A stretch of 64,000 bases of DNA, from the NCBI RefSeq assembly GCF_002025665.1, contig NZ_CP018786.1, forward strand, positions 1,550,001-1,614,000, read 5' to 3'. This document shows, in pieces, positions 25,860-34,382 of the stretch; position 1 is the stretch's first letter; each line of letters starts with the position of its first letter. Origin of the DNA: Chryseobacterium indologenes (GTDB lineage Bacteria; Bacteroidota; Bacteroidia; Flavobacteriales; Weeksellaceae). The notes under the pieces were generated by a model that saw only the letters and a program-made list of their open reading frames with translations, did no database searches and was not told the origin of the DNA. The translations under genes and the position numbers were made by a program.

Positions 25860-26759
25860 ATGGCTAAATCTGTAGATGAATTTAATAAGAAAAGGCTTCG
25901 GTCCAGCAATATTACAGTAGTGATAAGTATTGCCTTAGTGTTATTTTTGTTAGGATTAATGGGGCTTATTCTGATTAATGCCCAGAAGTATTCTGACTAT
26001 ATCAAAGAACAGTTGGTGGTGAACGCCTACTTTGATGAAAACTATGACGCTAAAGATTCTGTAAAAATTGCAAAACTTGAGGAAGAAACTTTTAAAAAGG
26101 TACAGTTATTAGCTCCTGTAAAAAAAGCGACTTATATTTCAAGGGATATGGCGGCTAAAGAAGCCAAAAAAACTATGGGAATCGACAGTGATGCACTGTT
26201 CGAAGAAAATATTTTCCCTTCCTCTATTGAAGTAGCTTTAAAACCTGAATTCGTGGATCCAGCAAAAATTGATGAAGCCATCAAAGAGATCAAATCTGTT
26301 CCAGGAATTATCGATGTTAAAAATGACAGTACTTTAATGGTAGATGTCTACAATAACCTGAGCAGAATTCTGAAATGGATTTTAGGATTTTCAATACTGT
26401 TCCTGATATTGGCGGTTGTATTGATCAACAACTCTATCCGTCTGAAGATATTCTCGAAGAGATTTATTATTAAAACAATGCAGCTGGTAGGAGCGAAAAG
26501 AAGATTTATCCTTAAACCTTTCATTGTAGAAGCTATTATTCTGGGAGCTATCGGCTCTGTAATAGGTCTTATTGCATTAGGTGGAGTTTGGTACTATTTC
26601 ACAAGTCAGATTGGTTCAGCTTTCGTGCAGGACAACAATCAGTACTTCTGGTTAGTTATCCTGGTACTGGGTGTTGGAATTTTTATTTCTGTCTTAAGTA
26701 CTATTTTCGCTACATGGAGATTCTTAAAATCAAACGTTGACGATTTATATTACTCTTAA
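25860..26759 (+). CDS. ftsX: Cell division ABC-type permease FtsX
   Basis: A 299-residue membrane protein with one N-terminal helix (about 20-42), a periplasmic domain (about 45-165; VVNAYFDENYD) and three helices in the C-terminal half (about 170-290). FtsX pairs with the ATPase FtsE and controls cell-wall hydrolases at the division site. The family's hallmark VGAKRRFILKPF(I/V)EA-like segment is present (MQLVGAKRRFILKPF). No ftsE is next to it, which is common in Bacteroidota. The DUF3098 gene starts 2 nt after the stop, and uppP is close downstream, making a small cell-envelope cluster. Confidence 0.93.
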   Translation: MAKSVDEFNKKRLRSSNITVVISIALVLFLLGLMGLILINAQKYSDYIKEQLVVNAYFDENYDAKDSVKIAKLEEETFKKVQLLAPVKKATYISRDMAAKEAKKTMGIDSDALFEENIFPSSIEVALKPEFVDPAKIDEAIKEIKSVPGIIDVKNDSTLMVDVYNNLSRILKWILGFSILFLILAVVLINNSIRLKIFSKRFIIKTMQLVGAKRRFILKPFIVEAIILGAIGSVIGLIALGGVWYYFTSQIGSAFVQDNNQYFWLVILVLGVGIFISVLSTIFATWRFLKSNVDDLYYS

Positions 26760-26761
26760 TA

Positions 26762-27058
26762 ATGAGCAAAAAAACAAATAAATTTTCCGCTTCAGACTTT
26801 GGACATGAAGCTGAAGTACCACAGGAAAACGCTTTCTATTTCGGACAGCAGAATTTCAAATGGATGCTGATCGGATTAGCATTTATTGTAGTAGGATTTC
26901 TACTGATGATGGGGCCCGATGCCAATACTGTAGATGGGAAATTTGATCCTAACTCATGGAATGACGATATCTTTTCTATCAGAAGAATCAGAATAGCACC
27001 TCTGTTTGTTGTTATAGGATTTGTCATAGAAGTGTATGCGATCTTAAAAAGAAAATAA
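26762..27058 (+). CDS. DUF3098 membrane protein
   Basis: A 98-residue protein with two membrane helices (about 37-55 and 77-95). The DUF3098 signature is visible: FGQQNFKWMLIGLAFIVVG, then LMMGPD, and FSIRRIRIAPLFVVIGF. The family sits next to ftsX in many Bacteroidota, so a role with FtsX or in the envelope is likely but untested. It is coupled to ftsX (2-nt gap). Confidence 0.9.
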   Translation: MSKKTNKFSASDFGHEAEVPQENAFYFGQQNFKWMLIGLAFIVVGFLLMMGPDANTVDGKFDPNSWNDDIFSIRRIRIAPLFVVIGFVIEVYAILKRK

Positions 27059-27079
27059 ATAAAATAATTTTATTTAAGG

Positions 27080-27163
27080 ATTAAAAAATTTAAGAATTGA
27101 AAGATTTAAGCCAATGTGCTGATTTTTTAATTCTTAAATCTTTTAATCTTTTAATTTTTTAAA
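27080..27163. repeat. Intergenic imperfect inverted repeat
   Basis: Two 31-nt arms (27080-27110 and 27133-27163) match at 26 of 31 positions when one is reversed, with a 22-nt loop. The arms are AT-rich (AAAAAATT, AAAGATTTAAG). It could terminate, or act as an RNA hairpin between DUF3098 and uppP; it may belong to a dispersed repeat family. Confidence 0.75.
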
Positions 27164-27168
27164 GGAAT

Positions 27169-27987
27169 ATGGATTTAATCAAAGCAATTATTATTGCCAT
27201 TGTAGAGGGGTTAACAGAATATCTTCCGATTTCTTCTACTGCACATATGGGATTTACTGCAAATCTTATGGGATTGGAGGAAACAGAATTTTTAAAAATG
27301 TTTCAGGTGTCTATTCAGTTTGGAGCTATTTTATCTGTGGTAGTAGCCTATTGGAAAAAGTTTTTTGACTTAAATAATATTCAGTTCTATTTCAAACTTG
27401 CATTTGCAGTAGTTCCGGCATTGGTGTTAGGATATTTATTTGATGATAAAATTGAAGCCGTTCTTGGAAATCAGATTGCTATTTCTTCCGTATTGGTTTT
27501 GGGGGGTGTTGTTTTACTGTTTGCAGATAAATGGTTTAAAAACCCTAAAATTGATGATGAAAAAGGAATTACTATAAGAAATGCTGTTACCATTGGTTTC
27601 TGGCAGTGTCTTGCGATGATGCCGGGAACAAGCCGTAGTGCTGCTTCTATCATTGGAGGAATGGCACAAGGGCTTACCAGAAAAGCCGCGGCAGAATTCT
27701 CTTTTTTCCTTGCAGTTCCTACTATGCTTGCGGTAACTGTATATTCTGTTTTCGTAAAAACCTGGGGAAAAGAAACGGCCAATCCACAGAAAGGATATGA
27801 AATGATTATGGCTTCTCAGGATCACATTATGATCTTTGTTGTAGGAAATATTGTAGCATTTATTGTCGCACTTATTGCGATCAAAGCGTTCATTGGAGTG
27901 CTTAATAAATATGGATTTAAACCTTGGGGCTGGTACCGTATTTTTGTTGGAGTTGCCTTGTTGATTTATTTTTATTTCTTTAAATAA
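27169..27987 (+). CDS. uppP: Undecaprenyl-diphosphatase (UppP/BacA)
   Basis: A 272-residue polytopic membrane enzyme that dephosphorylates undecaprenyl diphosphate to regenerate the lipid carrier for peptidoglycan and other polymers; it also underlies bacitracin tolerance. Both signature motifs are present: EGLTEYLPISSTAH near the start and PGTSRSAASIIGG in the middle. About eight helices are predictable and length is as expected. truB follows 19 nt downstream and is probably co-transcribed. Confidence 0.95.
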   Translation: MDLIKAIIIAIVEGLTEYLPISSTAHMGFTANLMGLEETEFLKMFQVSIQFGAILSVVVAYWKKFFDLNNIQFYFKLAFAVVPALVLGYLFDDKIEAVLGNQIAISSVLVLGGVVLLFADKWFKNPKIDDEKGITIRNAVTIGFWQCLAMMPGTSRSAASIIGGMAQGLTRKAAAEFSFFLAVPTMLAVTVYSVFVKTWGKETANPQKGYEMIMASQDHIMIFVVGNIVAFIVALIAIKAFIGVLNKYGFKPWGWYRIFVGVALLIYFYFFK

Positions 27988-28006
27988 GAAATCTTTTATA
28001 CCATTC

Positions 28007-28705
28007 ATGACTGCTGAAGAACTGAAATCAGGATACATTTTTTTATTGGATAAGCCTTTGGACTGGACTTCCTTCCAGGCTGTCAATAAAATGAAATATA
28101 AACTTAAAAGGGAGTTTGATCTTCCTAAAAAATTTAAAATCGGACACGCCGGAACTTTAGATCCCAGAGCAACTGGGCTTCTTATCGTCTGCTGTGGAAA
28201 ATTTACAAAGAAAATTCCGGAGATTCAGGATGCTCCCAAAGAATATTGGACAGAGATTAAGATAGGTGTACAGACAGAATCTTACGATACTGAAAAGCCT
28301 GAAATTCTTCAACAGGAGATTTCCCATATTACTGAAGAACAAGTAATAGAAGTATTGGAAAAATTTGTTGGGGAAATTGAACAAAAACCACCTGTTTATT
28401 CGGCTATTAAAATTGATGGTGAAAGAGCTTACAACCTTGCCAGAGCTGGTGAAGAAGTGGAAATGAAAGCAAGAAAAACAACGATTCATTACATCAAGGA
28501 TATAAAAATTGATTTTCCTTTGGTAAGTTTTATGGTTGGATGTTCAAAAGGAACTTACATCAGAAGTCTTGCCCATGATATTGGCCAGGAATTGGGAGTA
28601 GGAGCTTATCTGACACAGCTAAGACGTACCAAGATTGGTGAGTATGCCATTGAAGATGCTACAGATCAGTTCCTGAATAACGAGTACAGATTCGAAGGTC
28701 TGTAA
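28007..28705 (+). CDS. truB: tRNA pseudouridine(55) synthase
   Basis: A 232-residue enzyme making pseudouridine 55 in the T-loop of tRNA. The catalytic motif GHAGTLDPRATG contains D52, the expected nucleophile. LDKPLDWTSF at the start and the later CSKGTYIRSLAHDIG are further marks. It lacks the C-terminal PUA domain seen in longer enzymes, as is usual in Bacteroidota. It starts 19 nt after uppP. Confidence 0.95.
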   Translation: MTAEELKSGYIFLLDKPLDWTSFQAVNKMKYKLKREFDLPKKFKIGHAGTLDPRATGLLIVCCGKFTKKIPEIQDAPKEYWTEIKIGVQTESYDTEKPEILQQEISHITEEQVIEVLEKFVGEIEQKPPVYSAIKIDGERAYNLARAGEEVEMKARKTTIHYIKDIKIDFPLVSFMVGCSKGTYIRSLAHDIGQELGVGAYLTQLRRTKIGEYAIEDATDQFLNNEYRFEGL

Positions 28706-28911
28706 AAATTAAATTAAAAATTCTCAGGATATTGAGAATAGTGCATCACCAGAAAGTATTGTTTATGGTTTGACTGCCATAGGGATATTATTTTCTTCCT
28801 AACTTTGTATTAGGAAATACTGGGAATATAAGCTGATGGTTTTTTCATAAACTTACATTATGAAAGTACTATTTTCAGCAATAAAAATTATACCGGCTAC
28901 GGAAAAGACTA

Positions 28912-29634
28912 ATGGAAAAAACGCGTATCAATAAATATTTATCAGAAGTGGGATACTGTTCAAGAAGAGCAGCAGATAAACTTTTGGAAGAAGGAAGAAT
29001 CAAGATAAACGGGAAAATTCCTGAACTAGGAACCAAAGTTTCTGATGAAGATCTTGTAGAAGTAGACGGAAAACCAATCAGAGAGCCTCAGGAAAAACCT
29101 GTGTATATCGTTTTTAATAAACCTGTGGGAATTGTTTGTACTACAGATACAAAACGTGAAAAAAATAATATTGTAGATTATATCAACCATCCCAAAAGAA
29201 TTTTTCCTATCGGAAGACTGGATAAACCAAGCGAAGGACTTATCTTCTTAACGAGTGACGGTGATATCGTCAATAAAATTCTTAGAGCGCGAAATAACCA
29301 CGAGAAAGAATATCTTGTTCGTGTAGACAAGCCTATCACACCAAGATTTTTGGAAAAAATGCGAAACGGCGTTCCAATACTTGATACCGTGACTAAAAAA
29401 TGTGAGGTAGAGAAGATTGATGAAATGAATTTCAGAATTGTTCTTACTCAGGGACTCAACAGACAGATCCGAAGAATGTGTGAATATCTTGGATACGAAG
29501 TGAAAAAACTGAAACGAATCCGTATCATGAATATCAAACTTGATTTGCCGGTCGGTAAATGGAGAGATATGACAGACGAAGAACTTAATACACTCAATTC
29601 TTTGCTGGCAGATTCTAGTAAAACAATTGATTAA
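28912..29634 (+). CDS. rluF: 23S rRNA pseudouridine synthase RluF-type
   Basis: A 240-residue RsuA/RluB/E/F-family pseudouridine synthase. An N-terminal S4 RNA-binding domain (about 3-60: [19 protein letters not shown]) precedes the catalytic domain with [18 protein letters not shown], where D104 is the expected catalytic residue. [18 protein letters not shown] is the RluF-like late motif, which favours RluF over RsuA or RluB. The 206 nt between it and truB hold no obvious gene. Confidence 0.9.
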   Translation: MEKTRINKYLSEVGYCSRRAADKLLEEGRIKINGKIPELGTKVSDEDLVEVDGKPIREPQEKPVYIVFNKPVGIVCTTDTKREKNNIVDYINHPKRIFPIGRLDKPSEGLIFLTSDGDIVNKILRARNNHEKEYLVRVDKPITPRFLEKMRNGVPILDTVTKKCEVEKIDEMNFRIVLTQGLNRQIRRMCEYLGYEVKKLKRIRIMNIKLDLPVGKWRDMTDEELNTLNSLLADSSKTID

Positions 29635-29803
29635 AAATATCTAAAATACTTTAACGGTTTCAATTTCATGCTTTCCGCTATTAACTATGGGAAGCATTAT
29701 TTGCTATTGCTATTTATTATTTTTCACGTATTGGTGTAATATATTTTATTTTTCTTTGAAAATGTTTTATATTTATAATACCAACAATAATAACCTGAAA
29801 ATC

Positions 29804-31027
29804 ATGAAATTAAAACTTAATTCAGTTCTAGTATTGATTACTTTGGTAATAGTAGTGAGTTGTCAAAATGATAATCATAATCCGGATCATTCGCATGATT
29901 CTTCGTTTTACATTGATTACAGAAGTTTAAAAGGATTACCAGACGGAATTGCCGTTATTGAACTCGATCCTGAAGCACCCAATTTTGGAAATATCAGCAG
30001 CAAACTTGAATTGGGCATTGGTGTACTGCCACATCATATTTATTACAATCAGAATGCCAATAAAATGTTTACAACTGCTTTGGGAGGCAGCTATCTCTAT
30101 GAGGTAAAAACCGGGGAAGACCAAAACGGGCAACCCATATTATTGAACGCAACTCCTGTTGATACGGGTGAGAATACGGTAGGGGAAAATTTATTTTTCA
30201 CGAATGACGGAAGATATTTTATGACCTTTATGGGTGGGGCAGGAGGACCAAAAGATGGTAGTATAGGTGTTTTTAATGCGGCCAATAATCAGCTTATCAA
30301 AACGATTAAAGCACCCATTCAAACTAATCCCAATAGGTTTATCATGTATCCACACGGCATTTCCATTAATGAGGAAAAAGGATTGATGATGGTATCATCC
30401 ACTATTCACCCTGATCTTACTACCGGAATGGGTAATACCTGTACTTTATTAGATCTCAATACTTACGAAATAAAGGAAACCTATCAGGTTGCAGACTCTC
30501 CGACTGATTTATCAGCTCCTGTAGAAGTATTGTTACTGCGCGGAAAGTTCCCGCAATATGCACTTGCTACAACAATGCTTGGTGGAGATATCTGGATAGC
30601 TCCCTATAATGTTACAACAAAAAAATATGATGCTTTTACTAAGATTTTTGATGGTAGTGCAAAAGGTTTAGGCTGGGCACTCGAAATGTATATTGATGAC
30701 TCCAACAAATTGTATGTAAGTTTTGCGGAACCTGGAAAAGTACTTGTCTTTGATATTAATAATCTCCCTCAGCTAAAGCTTTTGAAGACTCTTGATGCGG
30801 ATAAAGGTGCACATCATATGGCTTTCTTTAAAACCAAATCCGGAAAAGAGGTAGTTGCGGTACAAAATAATTTATTGGATCTTCCCAACTTAAATTCCGG
30901 TACGATTAGTATAATTGATATTAATACTGAGAAAAAATTAGGCACAGTAGATTTACGTAATAAATACGGAATATTGCCGGAATCCATTGAAGGAACTAAT
31001 GGGCCAAGCAACTATATGCATCACTGA
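29804..31027 (+). CDS. Lipoprotein beta-propeller protein of unknown function
   Basis: A 407-residue lipoprotein. The signal ends in IVVSC, and the mature N-terminus is rich in His and Asp (NDNHNPDHSHDSS), which could bind metal ions. The rest is a YncE/lactonase-like beta-propeller: NPNRFIMYPHGISIN, then GLGWALEMYIDD and KGAHHMAF. I chose ATG 29804 because the earlier in-frame ATG at 29687 would add 39 hydrophobic residues ahead of a perfect lipoprotein signal. It is monocistronic and ends in a terminator. Substrate unknown. Confidence 0.8.
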   Translation: MKLKLNSVLVLITLVIVVSCQNDNHNPDHSHDSSFYIDYRSLKGLPDGIAVIELDPEAPNFGNISSKLELGIGVLPHHIYYNQNANKMFTTALGGSYLYEVKTGEDQNGQPILLNATPVDTGENTVGENLFFTNDGRYFMTFMGGAGGPKDGSIGVFNAANNQLIKTIKAPIQTNPNRFIMYPHGISINEEKGLMMVSSTIHPDLTTGMGNTCTLLDLNTYEIKETYQVADSPTDLSAPVEVLLLRGKFPQYALATTMLGGDIWIAPYNVTTKKYDAFTKIFDGSAKGLGWALEMYIDDSNKLYVSFAEPGKVLVFDINNLPQLKLLKTLDADKGAHHMAFFKTKSGKEVVAVQNNLLDLPNLNSGTISIIDINTEKKLGTVDLRNKYGILPESIEGTNGPSNYMHH

Positions 31028-31056
31028 AATGTAAAATATTATTTTACAGTACATAT

Positions 31057-31090
31057 AACTCTTCCAGAATATTATTTTGGAAGAGTTTTA
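31057..31090. terminator. Terminator after the propeller lipoprotein
   Basis: AACTCTTCC and GGAAGAGTT arms plus T's. It is close to the 3' end of the convergent HhH gene and may serve both. A separate palindrome, TGTAAAAT/ATTTTACA, lies just before it (31030-31048). Confidence 0.75.
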
Positions 31091-31108
31091 GCCAATGTAG
31101 GGTTCATG

Positions 31109-32371
31109 TTATTTTACATATAATTTCATTCTTTCTTCATACTCAGGTTTCAGTTTTAAAAGTTTCCATATTTTTTTATCATCAGGATTACTGATCCGGT
31201 AGAATATGATTTTGTCTGCTGAATACTTGAAATAAGGATGATTTTTAAGCCATTCTTCAGGGGCTTCTACTAATGAATATCGGGGAACATTTGATATATT
31301 CAACGGGGCTATTGAAATCAGTTTTTGAACCAGATTCTGATCTATGTTGTAGGTGGTTAAAATTTGCTGCTTATTCATAAAACCTCCCAGTTTCTTTCTG
31401 AAGCCAATTATTGAGCCTGCACTTCTTTCATCCAGTCCAAATTCTATAAGCTGCTTGAAAGTAATGGTATTAAGATCTGTTTTTGAAAAATCTGTTTTTT
31501 CCTGTTGTTTTTCCTGAAGTTTGATATAAGGTTTCATCTCCTGAAATTTCTCGGCGGAGATCACAAAACATTTCTGCAGATCTTCTAAGCTTTTGAAGTT
31601 TCCCCGTAAATTCCTGTCTCGGTAATTGATGATAGTGATTGCTTGCTTTTCTGAAAATCCCAGTGCTTTCCACTCATCTAGACCAAGCTGATTAGGATCA
31701 AATGGATGATATTGAATCTTGGATTTTACAGGATTATTCTTTCCGAAATTCCTGAAGTTTTCCGGAGTTTTTGTCGGAAGCAAAAGATAAGGAGCAAGTT
31801 TACTGTAATTTTCCGGAGAGATGATGAAACATTCTTTAAACTTTTCTTTACTGATAAAACTTCCCCCAAGATAATTTCTATACTTTATAATGGCTTCTGC
31901 CTGTCTTTCACTAAAGCCCATTTTAAGCCAGTCATTGGCAGAAAACTGATCAGGATTGAATTTTCCAGAAATTATAATTCCTTTCTTTTCATATGTAGTG
32001 AATCTTTTGGAATTTCCTTTTTCTGATATTTCAGGAAGCAAAATAAAAGCGGCCAGTTCACTGAATTTCTCTTCAGAAATAGCATAACATTTTTTCAGTT
32101 GCTCTTTTGAAGTAAATGTTCCTCCTACAATATCTTTATACTTCAGAATGGTCGCTGTTTGTTTCTCTGAAAATCCAAGTTTCTGCCACTGTTCATTGTT
32201 CAGCGCATTGGGATCAAAATCTGATAGGTTTACTGGTATTAAAGCATCTTTGACGAACATAACTTCAGGAAACGGTTCTTTTTCACGGCTGGTATATTTC
32301 TGATAGACCAATAAAACAGTCAGCAATGTGACCATAAATGCCAATTTTTGGTAGTAGCTTTTTCTCATCAT
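31109..32371 (-). CDS. Membrane-anchored helix-hairpin-helix repeat protein
   Basis: A 420-residue protein. One N-terminal membrane segment (about 8-24) is followed by four ComEA-type helix-hairpin-helix units at about 51-113, 137-199, 222-286 and 297-357. The first three share D/F-x-N/P...W.K(L/M)GFSE(K/R)QA..I..YR/K....G.F.S/SKE.(L/F)K.C(Y/F).IS.E.(F/Y).(E/K)LA; the fourth is diverged (FGLDERSAGSIIGFR). A short C-terminal segment (about 370-420) does not match. HhH domains usually bind DNA non-specifically; here all would face outside the membrane, as in DNA uptake proteins such as ComEA. A role in extracellular DNA binding is a guess. Confidence 0.85.
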   Translation of the reverse strand: MMRKSYYQKLAFMVTLLTVLLVYQKYTSREKEPFPEVMFVKDALIPVNLSDFDPNALNNEQWQKLGFSEKQTATILKYKDIVGGTFTSKEQLKKCYAISEEKFSELAAFILLPEISEKGNSKRFTTYEKKGIIISGKFNPDQFSANDWLKMGFSERQAEAIIKYRNYLGGSFISKEKFKECFIISPENYSKLAPYLLLPTKTPENFRNFGKNNPVKSKIQYHPFDPNQLGLDEWKALGFSEKQAITIINYRDRNLRGNFKSLEDLQKCFVISAEKFQEMKPYIKLQEKQQEKTDFSKTDLNTITFKQLIEFGLDERSAGSIIGFRKKLGGFMNKQQILTTYNIDQNLVQKLISIAPLNISNVPRYSLVEAPEEWLKNHPYFKYSADKIIFYRISNPDDKKIWKLLKLKPEYEERMKLYVK

Positions 32372-32734
32372 GTAGTAAACTTATTGATAAAAATAAATTA
32401 TGGCAATAGTTGATAATGAATTAGTTAAATATGATATAGAGAAAGTGTTTTATTGTTGATAAGCTAATAGGAATATTGCCTTTTGGGTGATATAATTTCT
32501 TAATTGATACTGAATTCTCTGATTAGAATTTTATTTTTAACACGACAGGTTCTGTCGCTGCGGATAGATATTTTTGCATTATAATAAGATAAATTGTAAT
32601 ACAACATAAAGTAAATTTGATTATTAATAGTATGATTTATAGCAGGTTGAAGTATGATGATTTTCGTGTCTTAAAAAGTACTAAATTCGCTTCGTTTTAA
32701 TAAACTAATTACTAACTCAAAAAACAACACGGGA
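32372..32734. other. Intergenic region ahead of the RHS locus
   Basis: About 360 nt with no credible gene. It holds a perfect palindrome (32543-32557) and a TATTTTTG -7 box (32569-32576) that could drive the whole RHS operon, with a leader of about 150 nt. Confidence 0.5.
32543..32576 (+). promoter_or_regulatory. Putative promoter with an operator-like palindrome
   Basis: CGACAG-GTT-CTGTCG is a perfect 6-bp inverted repeat at 32543-32557. It sits at the -33 position relative to TATTTTTG (32569-32576), where a TTG would be expected but is not found. This layout suggests activator or repressor binding. It is the only promoter-like site before the RHS locus. Confidence 0.45.
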
Positions 32735-34378
32735 ATGAGAAAATTTTATCTCAGTGCATTTACCTTATGCACGGTTCTGGGTGTATCTGCCCAGGAAGTG
32801 ATGTGGCAAAAAGACATCCAATCCTCTACCCAGGATTTTCTGAGCCAGGTCACCACAACCATTGATCAGCAGTATCTGATCACAGGAAGTTCTATTCAGA
32901 GCAATAAGCAACAGGCTTCAGGCAGTAAGCAAAACAACGGTTATGATTTTCATTTGGTAAAACTCAATCAACAGGGACAGGAAGTCTGGGAGAAATATTT
33001 CTCAGGACAAAACCATGATTACCTGTCTGCGACTGTTACTACACAGGATGGAGGTTTTTTACTAGCCGGAACATCTTATTCAGGAAAAGGATTAGACAAA
33101 AAAGACGATTCTAAAGGCGGTTCAGATATCTGGCTGATCAGAATCAATGAATTTGGTGATGAATTGTGGCAGAAAACTCTGGGAAGTTCTTCCGATGAAG
33201 AAGCAAGATCTGTTATTCAAACTACCGATTTAGGATTCTTTGTGGCCGGAAATATACAGAACTCACCCAAAGGATACGGTTCAAAAGATGTTTCAATTAC
33301 CCGATTAGACAAAGACGGAAAAGAACTCTCCCAATTAATTTTAGGCGGAAAAGGCTTGGATGAAGTGGAAAAGATGATTCCAACAAGAGATGGAGGTGCA
33401 CTACTTGGGATTTATTCCAGGAGTTCCGAGGTTCGTGATTCGGGATCTGAACAAGGTTCCGGGATGCGAGGTGCGGGTTCTGCATCAAACGTTCAAAACC
33501 CGCACCTCGTATCCCGAAACTCGAAACAAACTGAAAACTTCGGTGAGGGTGATTACTGGATCGTAAAGCTCGACAAAAATGGAAAAGTAGAATGGGAAAA
33601 GAATTTTGGAGGAAAAGGAGATGATCATGTCAGAACTTTGGCTTTAACTTCAACAGGTTTCATCATTGGCGGAGAATCAAGATCAGAAAGATCAGGAAAC
33701 AAAACCGTAGGCATTGAAGAAGGAACAGACCTTTGGCTGATTGCTCTCAATGAAAGAGGAGACGAGCAGTGGCAGAAATCTTACAATTTCAAAAACAGAG
33801 ATATTCTAATGGGAATGAGTGTGATTCAGAGCCAAGATACAAGAACCAAGAATCAAGACTTTACAAAAGGAATATTGTTGGGAGGTTATACTCAGGCTGA
33901 AGGAAGAATCCAAACCGATGATGAAACCTTCTGGATGCTCTATCTGGACCAGAATGGAAATGAGCAGTGGAGAAAACACGTGAAGGGAGAATCCAGACAA
34001 AAAGAAGAAAGGCTTTCAGATTTAAAACTCAACAGAGACGGTTCGATTATTCTGGCAGGAACCAGCGCAGAAGAACTCGGAAAAGAGAACTGGAAAATTG
34101 TGAAACTGGGCGATAAACAGGTAGATCAGCTGATTGAAAAATACGATATCAAAATCTATCCCAACCCTGTTTCTGATTATGCTTATGTAGAAATTGGCTT
34201 TGACTTTAAAGATGCTGATATTCTGCTGTACGATATGTCTGGTAGACAACTTCAGAGTATTAAAACCAAGAACAGAGTCACAAAGATCAATACCCAGGCT
34301 TTGGTACAGGGAGCTTACCTGGTGACGATAAAAACTGATACCAACAAAACGGCGAATGCCAAATTAATTAAGAAATAA
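32735..34378 (+). CDS. T9SS type A beta-propeller surface protein
   Basis: A 547-residue secreted protein: signal peptide (about 1-19, ending LGVSAQ), repeated propeller blades of the form WLIRINEFGDELWQKTLG / DGGFLLAGTS, and a C-terminal type A sorting domain (IYPNPVSDYAYVEIGF, LYDMSGRQLQ, GAYLVTIKT). Loops between blades carry low-complexity inserts at about 32900-32940, 33420-33530 and 33825-33862. The second is a long DNA hairpin. The gene is 4 nt from the next RHS gene and is the first of the operon-like series. Role may be display or help for the RHS toxin (inference from position). Confidence 0.82.
   Translation: MRKFYLSAFTLCTVLGVSAQEVMWQKDIQSSTQDFLSQVTTTIDQQYLITGSSIQSNKQQASGSKQNNGYDFHLVKLNQQGQEVWEKYFSGQNHDYLSATVTTQDGGFLLAGTSYSGKGLDKKDDSKGGSDIWLIRINEFGDELWQKTLGSSSDEEARSVIQTTDLGFFVAGNIQNSPKGYGSKDVSITRLDKDGKELSQLILGGKGLDEVEKMIPTRDGGALLGIYSRSSEVRDSGSEQGSGMRGAGSASNVQNPHLVSRNSKQTENFGEGDYWIVKLDKNGKVEWEKNFGGKGDDHVRTLALTSTGFIIGGESRSERSGNKTVGIEEGTDLWLIALNERGDEQWQKSYNFKNRDILMGMSVIQSQDTRTKNQDFTKGILLGGYTQAEGRIQTDDETFWMLYLDQNGNEQWRKHVKGESRQKEERLSDLKLNRDGSIILAGTSAEELGKENWKIVKLGDKQVDQLIEKYDIKIYPNPVSDYAYVEIGFDFKDADILLYDMSGRQLQSIKTKNRVTKINTQALVQGAYLVTIKTDTNKTANAKLIKK
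33456..33520 (+). repeat. In-frame hairpin inserted in a coding region
   Basis: Two 24-nt arms (33456-33479 and 33497-33520), 22 of 24 matching in inverse orientation, with a 17-nt loop. The arms contain CGAGGTGCGGGTT and its complement. It is GC-rich compared with the gene around it and encodes a Ser/Gly/Asn-rich loop, so it looks like a repeat element tolerated in frame. Confidence 0.85.
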
Positions 34379-34382
34379 ACTG

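Noticed and set aside
28860..28934. A 24-codon leader ORF ahead of rluF
   Set aside because: It overlaps the rluF start in another frame, and no attenuator structure or repeated codons are visible.
29687..29803. Start of the propeller lipoprotein at ATG 29687
   Set aside because: It would put 39 extra hydrophobic residues before a complete lipoprotein signal.
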